A stretch of 64,000 nt of DNA from Hymenobacter volaticus (GCF_022921055.1 NZ_CP095062.1:266359-330358); one strand, 5' to 3'; counted from the first letter of the stretch, positions 52,758 to 64,000 are shown. The notes: generated by a model from the letters alone, not told the origin. Made by a program: numbers and translations.

Positions 52758-55700
52758 TTAGTGGCGCAGGAGTTTGACTTTTGCGTGTGCTTTATCAGTA
52801 GTCAGTTGCAGATGGTAGATACCTTCGGCTGGCATCTGCTGCGAGAAGTCGAGCACGAGCGTGCTGCCAGTAGGCGTTACTTTGCCTTGGCGGACGAGCT
52901 GACCTTGCGCAGAGATAAGCGAATAGCTAATCTCCCCTTGGAAAGCGGCGGGCAACTGCACTTGGTAGCGCCCATCGGTTGACGGATTAGGATACACTTC
53001 TACCAGTTCACTTAGGTTGGCTACCGTCGTGCCCTGCACCGTTGCCGCTTGCGCGGTCGATGCATTGGCCAACGTGCCTGAGCTAGTACCTGCGCTGGTA
53101 CGAGCAGCCGTGCTAGTAGTAGTCAGTACTTCGATAGCAGAGACCTTCGGCTCGTCGGCGCCGGTGGCGCCCTTGGCAAAGGCAATGTTCAAGGTGCCGT
53201 CGGTGACGGTGACGGTCAGCGTCTCGATGGTGGCCGTGTTCTGGCCCACCTTCTTGAAGATGTCATACGCTGTCAGCACCTTCGTGCCCTCGGCCGAGAC
53301 GTCGAACACGCGCTGGCCCGCCCCGCCCCAGTACACTTCGGCAAAGTGGAGCTTGACGGTGTAGGTGCCGTTGGTCACGGGCAGGTTGTAGCTCATCGTG
53401 CCCCAGCGCTCGGTCTGGTAGAGCACGTCGTCCACAGTGCCAGCAATGGCCGAGCCACCGCCGGAGGGGAAGCCACCGCTCACGTACTGGTTGTCGGCCG
53501 CGAAGGCCATGCCCGAGGTGGTGACGGCCGGGCCGCCGGCGTTGATGCGGTAGACCGGCGTGCCGCCCCCGGTGGGGGCCGGGCTCACCGTCACGTTCAC
53601 TTGGTCGGCGGCGCTAGCCAGGCCGGCGTTGTCGGTGACGACGAGGCTGAAGACGTAGTTGCCAGCTACCAGGCCGCTCACGGTTGGGGCGGCTGTGGCT
53701 TTGCTGGTGAAGACGGCCGTGTTTGGCCCACTTACCTGCGTCCAGGCATACGTAGTAACGGAACCATCCGAGTCCGTACCCGAACCATTTAGCACAGTGC
53801 TGCTAGTAGGTAAGGTAATCACCTTGTCCGGTCCGGCGTTGGCTACTGGCATAACGTTGGCCGCCGCATTAACAGTTACCGTTACCTGGTCGGCAGGACT
53901 GGCCAAACCAGCATTGTCCGTCACAATTAGGCTGAACACATAGGCGCCAGCTACTAAGTTGCTAACCGCGGGCTGAGCAACCGTCTTGCTAGTAAAGACG
54001 GCCGTGCTCGGTCCGCTCACTTGCGTCCAGGCGTAGGTAATAGGGTTGCCCTCGGCGTCCGTACCTGAACCCGTCAGCGTGACATTGCTCGTCGGTAGAG
54101 TGATGGTTTTGTCGGGACCGGCATTGGCTACTGGCGCCGTGTTGGCGGGACCAGTAGTAGTCAATACTTCAATAGCAGAGACCTTGGGCTCGTCAGCGCC
54201 GGTGGCGCCCTTGGCAAAGGCAATGTTCAAGGTGCCGTCGGTGACGGTGACGGTCAGCGTCTCGATGGTGGCCGTGTTCTGGCCCACCTTCTTGAAGATG
54301 TCATACGCCGTCAGCACTTTCGTGCCCTCGGCCGAGACGTCGAACACGCGCTGGCCCGCCCCGCCCCAGTACACTTCGGCAAAGTGGAGCTTGACGGTGT
54401 AGGTGCCGTTGGTCACGGGCAGGTTGTAGCTCATCGTGCCCCAACGCTCGGTCTGGTAGAGCACGTCGTCCACAGTGCCAGCAATGGCCGAGCCACCGCC
54501 GGAGGGGAAGCCGCCGCTCACGTACTGGTTGTCGGCCGCGAAGGCCATGCCCGAGGTGGTGACGGCCGGGCCGCCGGCGTTGATGCGGTAAACCGGCGTG
54601 CCACCCCCGGTGGGGGCCGGGCTCACCGTCACGTTCACTTGGTCGGCGGCGCTAGCCAGGCCGGCGTTGTCGGTGACGACGAGGCTGAAGACGTAATTGC
54701 CGGCTATCAGGCCGCTCACGGTTGGGGCGGCTGTGGCTTTGCTGGTGAAGACGGCCGTGTTTGGCCCACTTACCTGCGTCCAGGCATACGTGGTGATGGT
54801 GCCGTCATCAGTGCCCGAGCCATTTAACGTTGTGCTATTGGTTGGCAGTGTAATAGCTTTATCAGGCCCAGCATTGGCTACAGGCGTAGCATTAGCTACG
54901 GAATTCACCGTCACCGTTACTTGGTCGGCAGTGCTGGCTAAACCGGCATTGTCCGTCACCACTAAGCTGAAAATGTAAGCACCAGCCACCAGGCCGCTAA
55001 CACTAGGAGCCGCTACGCTTGTGCTAGAGAAAACAGCTGTATTCGGGCCGCTCACTTGCGTCCAAGCATACGTGGTAATGCTGCCATCCGAATCAGTACC
55101 CGAGCCATTGAGCGTCGTGGTGTTGGTCGGCAAAGTAATCGTCTTGTCTGCTCCAGCGTTGGCCACTGGGGCGGCGTTAGCTACAGAGTTAACCGTGACT
55201 GTCACCTGATCAGCAGTACTGGCGAGGCCAGCATTATCGGTCACGATGAGGCTAAACACATACGGGCCAGCCACTAAGCCACTGACTGTAGGTTGAGCCA
55301 CGGTCTTGCTAGTGAAGACCGCTGTATTTGGGCCGCTCACCTGAGTCCAAGCGTAGGTAGCTACCGAACCGTCGGCATCTGTGCCCGAGCCTGTTAGCAA
55401 TACACTGTTGGTAGGTAGCGTAATCGTTTTGTCGGGACCAGCATTGGCCACCGGTGCCGCGTTAGCAACCGAATTCACGGTTATCGTCACTTGGTCGGCG
55501 GTGCTGGCGAGGCCGGCATTGTCGGTCACAATCAAACTGAACACATATGCACCAGCTACAAGCCCACTGACCGTAGGCGCCGCTATAGTTGTGCTAGAGA
55601 AAGTAGCGGTATTTGGGCCGCTCACCTGCGTCCAGGCATACGTAGTAATGCTACCGTCGGTATCAGTGCCTGAACCTGCCAGAGTAGTCGTGTTGGTCGG

Positions 55701-58700
55701 CAGCGTTACGGTTTTGTCGGGGCCTGCATTGGCTACCGGTGCCGCGTTAGCCGCCGCGCTGACGGTCACAGCTACTTGATCAGCTGTACTAGCAAGACCG
55801 GCGTTGTCGGTTACAATTAAGCTAAAGACGTAATTGCCAGCTATGAGCCCACTAACCGTAGGGACTGCTACGGTTTTGCTGGAGAAGACGGCCGTGTTCG
55901 GGCCACTTACCTGCGTCCACGCATAGCTAGCTACCGTGCCATCCGAGTCGGTGCCCGAGCCGTTGAGAATAACGCTGTTTGTCGGCAGCATAGTACTCTT
56001 ATCGGGACCAGCATTTGCTACAGGGGCGGCGTTGGCCGTACCCGTAGTCAGTACTTCGATGGCCGATACTTTGGGTTCATCGGCACCCGTGGCTCCTTTG
56101 GCGAAGACCAGGGTCAGAGCGCCATCGGTCACAGTAGCAGTGAAGGTTTCGGTCGTGGCTGTGTTCTGGCCGACTTTCTTCACGATGTCATAAGCGCTAA
56201 GCACCTTCGTGCCTTCAGCCGTCACGTCAAACACGCGCTGACCTGGCGCACTCCAGTACACTTCGGCAAAGTGGAGCTTGACGGTATAGGTACCGTTGCT
56301 TACGGGGAGGGCGTAAGTCATTGCGCCCCAGCGCTCGGTTTGGTACAGCGCATCATCGGTAGTACCCGCAATTGGGTTGCCGGTGTCGGCTGCTGTGCCG
56401 CCGCTGAAATACTGGTCGCTGTCGAAGGCGCCAATAGACGTGGAGACGGCCGGGCCGCCCGCATGAATGCGGTAGATAGCTGCCACCCCTGCTGGGGCCG
56501 GATTCACCTTAACTGTTATTTGGTCGGCGGTGCTGGCTTGGTTTTCGTTGTCGGTGACAATGAGGCTGAAGACATAGGAGCCGGCTACCAAGTTGTTCAG
56601 GGTTGGGGCCGCCGCGTTTTTGCTGGAGAAAATAGCGGTGTTCGGGCCGCTCACCTGGGTCCAGGCATAGGTGGTGATGGTGCCGTCGGAGTCAGTGCCT
56701 GAGCCGCTTAAGCTCGTGCTGGTGGCCGGCAACGAGACAGTCTTGTCAGGGCCAGCGTTGGCCACGGGGGGCTGGTTGCTGCCCTGGCTGAGCCGATACA
56801 CCTCGATGGCCGACACCTTGGCGTTGTCCACTCCGCCATCAGCGGCCAGCGAGCTGAAGTTGAGATTGAGCACATCATCGGCCACGGTGGTGGTGAAGGT
56901 CTCGGTGGTGGCCACGTTGGTGCCCACCTTCTTGAAGATGTCGTAGTTGTCGAGCACCTTGTTGCCTTCGAGCGAGACGTCGAAGACGCGCTGGCCGATG
57001 GTGGTGGCGTAGATTTCGGCGAAGTGGAGCACGACGCGGTACTGTTGGCCGCTGCTGACGGGGAAGGCGTAGCCGAAGGCCGTGCCGTAGCGTTCAGCTT
57101 GGTAGAGTGCATCGTCCTCTGTGCCCCCAATTTGATTGCCAGCGTAATACGTATTGCCGTTGCCGTTGAAGTTCTGGTCGGCCGAGAAAGCCCCAATCGA
57201 GGTAGTTAAAGCATCACCACCCGCGCGAACACGGAACAGCGGAGATGTTCTTCCACCTCCTTTAATAGCAGTAACAGTCGTGTCGCCTACACCCGAGTGG
57301 GATACGACGAGCTTGGCCGTTTGAGTGCCCCCAACAGCTGTGTTGAATTTCACGGGCACATCAAGGGTCTTGCCGACTGGAACAACAACAGGCAGTATTG
57401 AAGGCGTCGTGTAAGAGAAAGACGACGATCCGCTGAGCGTAACAGCCGATACCAGAATGGCTTGGTTGCCATCGGTGTTCGTTAGCTTAACTACCCGGGT
57501 GCTATCGGTATTCGGAGCCGGAAAACCGTAGTCCAAAGTGGCAACTGCCGTCAGCTTGCTTGGCGCTAGGGCAGTACCGCCAGGAGTGGTAGGAGCAAAG
57601 AAGTAGAATGCTTCTTGCGTGGAAGCCAACGAGGTGCCTCCTTGCGTAGTAGCCCCGGCAGCAAGATAAACGCCGCTGTTGTTGACAATGGCTTGTGTGC
57701 TGTGACGGCCCGTTTGAAGGTCGGCCACCCGGCGCCACGTGTTGGTCGTTACATCAAGGGAGTGCGTCTCTTTGTGCGCAGCAGCCAGACTGCTTTCGCC
57801 CCCAATCACGAGAAGTTCAGTGCCTAATACGGCCGTAGCAGCGCCAGCCCGAGGGGTAGGCAAGTTGCTCGCGCTTGGTAGCGTCGCCCACTGACCGGTC
57901 GTGAAGTCGTACACGTCTACCTCGGGAACAGTTAGTTCTACGGGCTGGTTGGTTGACACAGACGAGCGACGGCCACCAACTAAATACAGCTTGTCGTCGA
58001 TGATAGTGGCATTGAAGTGGTCACGGGAGCGAGGCGCATTTGGAAGTGCCTTCCAGGTGTTCGTGGCGGGGTCGTACTCGTCAAACCACGGCACCCAACC
58101 GGCCCAGTGCCCATCGATAATGCCACCTACCATGTAGATTTTGTTTTTGTAGGTCACAGTACCCGCCGATCCACGCCGGCGTGCTTGCGGGATGGTGCCG
58201 CCCACTTTCCATTTGTCGGAAGTAGGGTTATAGATGTACACATTCGGAACGGGGACTTCGCGCGGATACGTCCCGTTCATAGCTCCCATTGCGTAAATGA
58301 GGCCATCCAACGTTACGGCTTGGAAGTGGCTGAGTTCAACGGGTGGTGCCGCTTTCGTAGCCCAGGCCTTTGCGGCTGGGTTGTACTCTTGCACTGGCAA
58401 CGTACCCCGGCCACCAAGCAAGTAGAACTTGTTGCCCGCGCCCACATAAGCGTTTTCCTGACGGTTCGTGAAAGCGCCAGTGGTTGGAGTTACTGGGCTC
58501 CAGGTACCTAAAGCGGTTACCTGATCCGCAGTGACGTAGATAAAGTCCCATCCAGCCCCAAAAATGGATGCGCCACGCGAGGTAGCAATCAAGCCCACAG
58601 CATATGCCTTGCCGCTTTGCACCGTTGCTAGCAGAGCCCCGCTTAGTTGTATGGGGCTACCTAGGTTGGTTACGGTGTTGCTACCGTTAATTGCATACTT

Positions 58701-61204
58701 GGGTTGTACTGTTCCTGCGGCAGGGTTTACTGAGAAGAAGAAGTCAATCGATGTGCTTGGCACTCCGCCAGGCAAAACAAAGTTGGTGGTAACCGGTACG
58801 CCAGCATTCTCGTGCACTATCTGCAAGCCCCCTGTGCCGCCGTTAGCTGCCAAGGCAATCTTGAGGTAGTTGTCTTGGTCGCCAGTTCCCAGGTAAATGC
58901 CTTGGGATTGGAAGCCCTGCGGCACTTTGTCGTTGAAGAAAGGTCCAAGCATTCGCCCCTGCACAGTAAAGGGCGAGCCAGTGGACTTGATACCCACCTG
59001 AAAACCGTTCTCTTGCGTGTTTAAATTCCCTAACGCATCGCCTGCCGTCACCTTTACGACAGTGAAAATACCTGCCGTTCCGCCTCCGATAATGTCACCA
59101 TATGTGTACAAATCAGAGTAGGTGCTGTCGCCGTTGCTCATCAAGCCTGTGAAGCCAACAGTAAATAACCCTCCTGGGCCATTATTGAGCAGCTCGTACT
59201 TGATAGGCAAGTTCGTGCTTAGGCCGTTGTCTTTGTCAAGGGCAAAGAAGTCCTTGTTGTCGGCTAGTCCGTCGCTGTCGTCGTCGTTGTCGTTGAGGTC
59301 CGAGATGTTGTTGTTGTTGGAGTCCGTGGGCCTGCTGGCAGCCGAGCAGGGCTGGGTACCGTTGTCAATCTCGTCGGCGTTGGTGTAGCCGTCCTGGTCG
59401 TCGTCGTTGCTGTTGTAAGCCCCCGAGCAGGTCAAGAAGTCCTGAGGTTCGAAGATAGTGATGGCGCTAGCCCCGTAGGTAGCCGCCCATACTGAGCCGG
59501 CAAAGATCTCGCCGTCGCCTTGGGCCGTTATATCGAGAGGGGTGGAGCCAAAGCCCGAAGCGAATGGAAGGTCGGAGTTAACCTTGTTAGCTGGGTTGTA
59601 GGGGTTGGTTACGTTCGTGCCGTCGGCCGTGAGCGAGATCTTCACGATGTCGCCATTGAAGCTACAAGCCAGCAGGGAGCCTTGTAAAGCGCCACCGAAG
59701 TTAGAGGCCGTGTATTCGCACAACCCGTTGGTGGAAGACTCGAAAGTGAGCAACGATTTGCTAGCAGCGCTTCCAGGCGCCTGATAGTCGCCTTCAATAG
59801 GATTGGCCTTGCTTACTGGTGGCCAGTCGGCGGGCAAGGGGTTAGGACCAATTTTGCTAATGCGGAACACGCCGCTGGTGCCATCGTGGGTGTAGAGGCC
59901 CGCATTGGTTGGGTTAGCGCGAGTAGGAGCGGGGTGACCACCATAATAACTGCCAGCCGTGTAGGTGGCGAGGTCGCCGATGTAGTGCAGGTTGTCGAGG
60001 TTGTTGACTATATCCTCCGTGGCCGTAGGGCCACTGGAACCCGGCTCGCCGTTGACATAGTTGTTGGTAGCGTTGCCACCCCCTTCATTCTCGGGATAGC
60101 CACCCCAATACTGGTTGGCACCGTTGTCGATGGTGTACATGCGCCGGGCGCGCGTGATGACGATGTCGTAGGGGTTGCGGTAGCCAGGCGAGAAGATCTG
60201 CACTGGACCACCGACCACGATCTTGGCTTGGTTCAAGCCGTCGTTGCCACCGAACGGGTCGAACGGGTCGCTGCCATCGGCTAGATTCGCCCGGTCAGGG
60301 TCGTCAAGCGTAGGCAGATCGTATATGTAAGAGTTGTTGCCAGTGCCTTTAACGGGCAATTTACTTATGGCATCGAGGTCAATAGAGAGAATAGCGGCCG
60401 AAAGAGCATACTCAGGCGTGAAGGCAAAGTTGACTGAAGGCGAGCCGGCATTGGTGTGGCCGCCAACCGCTAGGTACAACTTATTATTGTCGAGCTGCAT
60501 GCCATTGACTGCGTGGTTCTCTTCCGAGCGCGGCAGGCCACGCACCAGATCCACCTTGCTCCAAGTAGTACCCGAGCGAGTTAATTTCGAGACAATACCT
60601 GAGTTGGTGTCCAGGTTGAGGTCGCCGCCGGGACCCCCAACGCGACTGTCGCTAGACGACACGTAGATGATGGGGCTGCTAGCTGTGCCCTTAACCAAAA
60701 TGCCCGTTACTTGGCGGACAGTCACGCCTGGGTTGGCCTGTCCGTTGTCGTCATGGTTGGGAATTAGGTTAATTAAGTCGATGTCTTTTGAACTCGTTAC
60801 GGTATAATCATTAGCCGCATTGCGCCTAATAGTTAAGTCCTTGATGAGTCCGTTCTGTTGCGAGACGTACAGGTGGCCGTCAGGTCCAAACTGCAGAGAG
60901 GTGGGGTTCTCGAGCGTAACGCCCTTCAGCGCGCTAGGCGAAAACGAGAAGTTGTATTGTGCATTGGCCAGGCGCGCTCCGATTAGCGGTGCAGCTGGCA
61001 GCTTCGCATTTTTTTTCGGTTTGTCGTTAGCTGCCGCTTTATTCTGTTGCGCTTGGCTGGCAGCCTGGGCTATACCTTTGTTTCCTGAAGACTGCGCTAG
61101 CACTTCCCCGGAAGGGCAATGCCAAAGCAGACGTAAAGAAAAGAAGTCAGCCAAAGGCTCCCCTGGTAAAGACTTCTTTTGCCGTAGTAAAGTTTTCTAT
61201 TCAT
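52758..61204 (-). CDS. Giant secreted propeller / Kelch / PKD / malectin protein with T9SS tail (frameshifted near start)
   Basis: Joined, this is about 2815 residues. The start is ATG 61204 with signal MNRKLYYGKRSLYQGS and following hydrophobic stretch; the frame breaks at CCCC 61106-61109 and one added base (GGGGG in the gene) restores ALPGEVLAQ. In order: a glucose/sorbosone-dehydrogenase-like propeller (about 60-570); calcium-binding thrombospondin-3-like repeats (about 590-650, NDDDQDGYTNADE); a jelly-roll region; a Kelch propeller (about 900-1250); an ASPM/Hydin-like domain; malectin; one PKD; malectin; five PKD; malectin; two PKD; malectin; and a T9SS domain (VYPNPSTDGRYQV). That is four malectin and eight PKD-like modules. 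It is probably anchored at the surface or released to bind carbohydrate. Confidence 0.85.
53129..53752. repeat. Near-identical 620-bp duplication inside the giant gene (copy 1)
   Basis: Malectin plus PKD-like coding block. Copy 2 is at 54167-54790; the offset is 1038 bases (346 codons). Only scattered differences are visible over about 620 bases. Confidence 0.85.
54167..54790. repeat. Near-identical 620-bp duplication inside the giant gene (copy 2)
   Basis: Partner of 53129-53752. Outside the block the two flanking PKD modules differ, so the duplicated unit is malectin plus one PKD module. Confidence 0.85.
56772..57123. repeat. Malectin-coding block shared with the other giant gene
   Basis: Partner of 49719-50070 (see there). 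Its preceding G run has six bases and keeps the frame open. Confidence 0.75.
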
Positions 61205-62370
61205 GGTAGCAGATTTACAAGAGGCTTTTGCTTTTGAGGCAGCTAAGGATTTGTTTTCTGGTGGTGGAGTTTGGAGGCGACTGAGCACTAGTAGAAACTA
61301 GTTGTGATAAGGCAGTAGGTTGTGCTTGCGTAGGCAGACAAACACTTGATGAGCGGCCGAGAATCGGCTAGCGGCATCTGCACAGATAACACATCCAAGC
61401 ACGAGCTTGGATGCGCCAACCGCATAGCAGCAGCAGTTTGGGTTGGCGAATGAAATGCAAGTGGAAGGGCAGGCTTCACGACTTAGGTAGGCTTGCTTGA
61501 ACACGGAACGGTCGTTAGCAGATGGGCGTGCTTAGCCGGTAGTTATCATGCTACTATCCAGGGCAAAATTGAGGTGGATAGCCGAACGTTGACAGTTACA
61601 ATTTAAATGGCTCGAGCAAGCCGAACCTTAAGGTTGCAAGCGGAATAATTCAATTCTTCGGATAGAAAGTAGCTGTAATTCATATTGTCTTTCCTTACTA
61701 GTTGATGCGCGTGTATCCTTTATTCTCTATTGATGTATCAAGCGATACATTTACCTTTTCACTCTATAATTTCAGATGTAAATTTTCTGATATTTTTTGT
61801 AAATACCTCAATAGAGACGTAAATATTTCGATGTTTTTTTAAACTTAATGATAGAATTAGTACATTTTTTAGGTGCTAATTTTTCTTGTTTAAGCCAAAA
61901 TCCTTCTGTAGACGCCTCCTTGGAAGCAAGACAGCGCTATAGTCAATTACCTATATAACTGCATAAATTGGACGATGCATCTGCAGCAGCTTACCGCCGT
62001 TGAGCGTTGAAACTTTCAATAGCACATGCTTGCAAATGGCCTGCTTTTCTGGCTAAGGAAACCGTCTTGGTTTAGCAACAGTAGCAGGCGGCAGAGAGAA
62101 GGAATTAGCAGCGTACAGATTAGTACATCTGATGCAGAACATAGCCGAGTCGCACGGCCAATAGAGGAGAAATAAATCGAGGTTTGCGCGGCTGAAAAGC
62201 CTTCCGGAAACAGCTGCCACGTCGAGTAAGTGGCTAGCTATATAGCACCATACCTTATGCAAGGCTACTGTTCAGCTGACAGTAGAATGCCGAGAAATAG
62301 TTGTATCCTAAGTAAGGGGTATCAGAACCGAGTTCTTACCTTCGAGCCTCACGTATAGATAGAACTGGTT
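61205..62370. other. Intergenic region, no gene seen
   Basis: Upstream of the giant gene; 61740-61880 is very AT-rich and probably holds promoter sequence. Short frames at 61288-61504 and 62053-62262 (minus) lack family features. Confidence 0.45.
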
Positions 62371-62508
62371 ATGTTTGGGAGGGCTCATTCTCGAAAGCGC
62401 CGCCGGCCTGTATATCAAGAGCTACGCACAAGTGACAAAATTGGCTGGGCTCTCTTAATCCTCGTTTTTCTGTTTTTGACTTGCGCCGTGTGGCGTTACG
62501 GCTGGTAG
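62371..62508 (+). CDS. Possible small single-pass membrane protein
   Basis: A 45-codon frame from ATG 62371: a strongly basic N-terminus (HSRKRRRPVY), then one hydrophobic helix (IGWALLILVFLFLTCAVW) and a short end. The charge pattern fits an inner-membrane small protein with the N-terminus inside. No family recognised and no operon context; it may be chance. Confidence 0.35.
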   Translation: MFGRAHSRKRRRPVYQELRTSDKIGWALLILVFLFLTCAVWRYGW

Positions 62509-62563
62509 CAGCGCACAAAAGGCTGCTCAACACTAAGTTAGAAATCGTGCTTTTTGTAAGAGG

Positions 62564-62803
62564 TTAGTGCAGCTTTCGGAGGCACAAGTCACTGAACGGC
62601 GCACAGCACTCATTCTCTAGACTCACCGAATAGCCACCAAGCTCGGGCAGCAAGTGAATGTGGGGCCGGGTGCCGTGGGCTGTGCATTGCACATCCTGCA
62701 GCTTCTTCTTGATTTGAGCCACGTAAAACGCCTCAGCTTTTTTATCAGGCTTAAGCAGACCTGTGTTGATACCTATAGTCCGCTTGACAATAACCCGGAG
62801 CAT
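62564..62803 (-). CDS. Small conserved hypothetical protein with CxxHG and CC motifs
   Basis: A 79-residue protein. VQCTAHGTRPHIHL and SLENECCAPFSDLCLRKL recall short Bacteroidota proteins built as a Cys-x-x-His-Gly turn, a small beta part, then Cys-Cys and a helix. Function is not known. The Cys/His arrangement suggests a metal or disulfide role, but this is inference. Single gene on the minus strand. Confidence 0.5.
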   Translation of the reverse strand: MLRVIVKRTIGINTGLLKPDKKAEAFYVAQIKKKLQDVQCTAHGTRPHIHLLPELGGYSVSLENECCAPFSDLCLRKLH

Positions 62804-63189
62804 AAAGAACAGAGATAGTAGAAGCCACTAAACTAGCACTATTACTTCGCACTCCCTACTTGATTGCCGCTATTCCTATGCTACAGCATAACTATTCTTA
62901 GCTCTATCCCATTGTCGCTACTATTCCTTGCTATGCCTATTCATAAGTAGGTGTTTCCTGCACCCATCATACCGATACAATAAAAGGAAAGGCTGCTGTT
63001 ATAGGTAGACCAACCTGAGGCGTTGATCGTGCCACAGCTTGCATCTGCGAGGGGCCAGCCGTGACTGATATTGACATAGCTGCGCCTATCAGTACTAAAA
63101 CTGACTACCAAGTGTCACCCCCAATCTAACGGTCCGTTGGGTTAGCAAGCTGAACTGCGAAAAGTTTACTCGGGCATTGTTGCAGCAGT
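62804..63189. other. Intergenic, no gene seen
   Basis: About 390 bases between the small protein and the cupredoxin; no ORF or clear hairpin. Confidence 0.5.
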
Positions 63190-63567
63190 CTATTTCACTA
63201 CTAAGCGGCCCCGCAGCATTCCCATGCCGCAGGTGAACTCGAAGGTGCCGGCTTGCTGCGGCAGCAATTCTACCAGTGTAGTTTTGAAGGCCGGTAGGTC
63301 GCGGCGAACGCTGAAGTCAGGCATTAGCAGTTCCTCCGAGCAACTGTTTTCTTCGTCGCGGTAAAAGCTTAACTGCACGGGCTTGCCGCGCTCTACTTCA
63401 ATTACGGCCGGCGAGTAGCCACCCTTCACCGTAACCGCCACTTCCTGCACGCCGCCAGAAGAGGAAACCGCTGCTGCCGTTTGGCGCTCCGAAAAGAAAA
63501 AGTACCACACGAACAACACAGCCAGCACCAAGCCGCCAATCGTCACCATGATTTCAGTTGTATCCAT
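63190..63567 (-). CDS. Membrane-anchored cupredoxin-like protein
   Basis: This 125-residue protein starts at ATG 63567 (63579 is possible). A transmembrane helix (7-26) is followed by a beta-sandwich of the EfeO/plastocyanin-like type. Candidate metal-site residues are in EENSCSEELLMPDF (Cys76, Met82) and TFEFTCGMGMLRGRLVV (Cys113, Met115, Met117). It begins 12 bp after the stop codon of the copper ATPase on the same strand, so the two are probably co-transcribed and it likely accepts or buffers copper at the membrane. Confidence 0.8.
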   Translation of the reverse strand: MDTTEIMVTIGGLVLAVLFVWYFFFSERQTAAAVSSSGGVQEVAVTVKGGYSPAVIEVERGKPVQLSFYRDEENSCSEELLMPDFSVRRDLPAFKTTLVELLPQQAGTFEFTCGMGMLRGRLVVK

Positions 63568-63579
63568 GAGGCAGAACAA

Positions 63580-64000
63580 TTAACGATTGGCGAACGCGCG
63601 TAGGCGCAACGAATTAGTTAGCACCGACACCGAGCTTAGCGCCATAGCGCCAGCCGCCAGCATGGGTGAGAGCAGCCAGCCAAACACGGGGTACAGTAGC
63701 CCCGCCGCAATGGGAATGCCGAGGATATTATAGATGAAGGCGAAGAATAGATTCTGCTTGATGGTGCGAATGGTTTGGCGCGACAATTCGATGGCCGTCA
63801 CCACTCCGTTCAGGTCGGAGCGCATCAACGTGATGCCAGCAGCTTCCATCGCTACATCAGTACCCGAGCCAATAGCAAGTCCAATATCAGCTTGCGCCAA
63901 TGCGGGCGCGTCGTTGATACCGTCGCCAACCATTGCTACCACGCGGCCTTCGGCTTGCAGTTCCTTTACCTTGCCGGCTTTGTCGCCGGGCAGCACTTCC
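63580..64000 (-). CDS. copA: Copper-translocating P-type ATPase, C-terminal part (cut by window end)
   Basis: Only the last 139 or so residues are in the window; the 5' end lies beyond base 64000. Visible are the hinge [18 protein letters not shown], the TLMRSDL segment, and the last two membrane helices with [11 protein letters not shown] and [15 protein letters not shown], both part of the copper site of P1B-type ATPases. It exports Cu(I) from the cytoplasm. A cupredoxin gene follows directly. Confidence 0.9.
   Translation of the reverse strand, partial: EVLPGDKAGKVKELQAEGRVVAMVGDGINDAPALAQADIGLAIGSGTDVAMEAAGITLMRSDLNGVVTAIELSRQTIRTIKQNLFFAFIYNILGIPIAAGLLYPVFGWLLSPMLAAGAMALSSVSVLTNSLRLRAFANR

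Noticed and set aside
63190..63300. Similarity between CGMGM in the cupredoxin and ACGMG at the end of the small peptide
   Set aside because: In the cupredoxin it is part of a folded metal site; the resemblance is too short to imply common origin.
1..64000. CRISPR arrays, tRNA or rRNA genes, prophage and complete insertion sequences
   Set aside because: I looked for regular short repeats with spacers, tRNA-like ends, transposase motifs and phage genes, and found none that hold up.

Overview
The window looks like DNA from a Bacteroidota bacterium close to Hymenobacter (Cytophagales). The support is a SusC/SusD pair, a one-protein hybrid two-component regulator, type IX secretion (T9SS) C-terminal sorting domains on large secreted proteins, and Hymenobacter-like codon and base composition. 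The genus is inferred from overall protein character, not from a marker gene.

Layout. (1) 1-3.2 kb is a replication/partition module: a Rep_3-type initiator, an AT-rich iteron and palindrome region, ParA, and a small ParA partner. This suggests a plasmid, megaplasmid or secondary replicon. (2) 3.66-4.99 kb holds a 55-codon lipoprotein-like peptide ending in a two-Cys motif, directly followed by a DUF692/MNIO oxidase. This is a compact candidate RiPP (modified-peptide) locus. (3) 5.0-15.3 kb is mixed: a secreted heparinase II/III-like lyase, a GAF protein, an HPP membrane protein, a Crp/Fnr regulator with an SDR oxidoreductase and FNR-like boxes, a DUF92 protein and other membrane proteins. 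(4) 15.6-42.4 kb is a polysaccharide utilisation region for an acidic, pectin-like glycan. It contains a sugar-binding hybrid sensor, a degenerate PfkB protein, SusC, SusD, two alginate-lyase-family proteins, GH2, GH88, a beta-propeller phosphoesterase, a Tat-exported Gfo/Idh oxidoreductase, two pectin methylesterases, a CE12 acetylesterase and GH43. An arginase-family protein and an AlkZ-like protein are embedded in it. (5) 42.4-44.7 kb has no convincing gene. (6) 44.7-61.2 kb encodes three very large secreted proteins built from VCBS, Kelch, PKD-like and malectin modules with T9SS tails. (7) 62.4-64.0 kb has small genes, a cupredoxin and the end of a copper P-type ATPase.

How the genes work together. 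The sensor probably detects a released sugar and switches on SusCD and the enzymes. Esterases strip methyl and acetyl groups, lyases and GH43/GH2 cut the chain, and GH88 removes the unsaturated uronate left by lyases. A tandem LacI-type operator sits between the divergent CE12 and GH43 genes. The malectin/PKD giants could bind carbohydrate at the surface.

Sequence quality. At least twelve genes here are broken by what is in every case one missing base in a G or C run. Two near-identical internal duplicates retain the extra base. I therefore treat these as probable consensus errors and annotate the joined genes.
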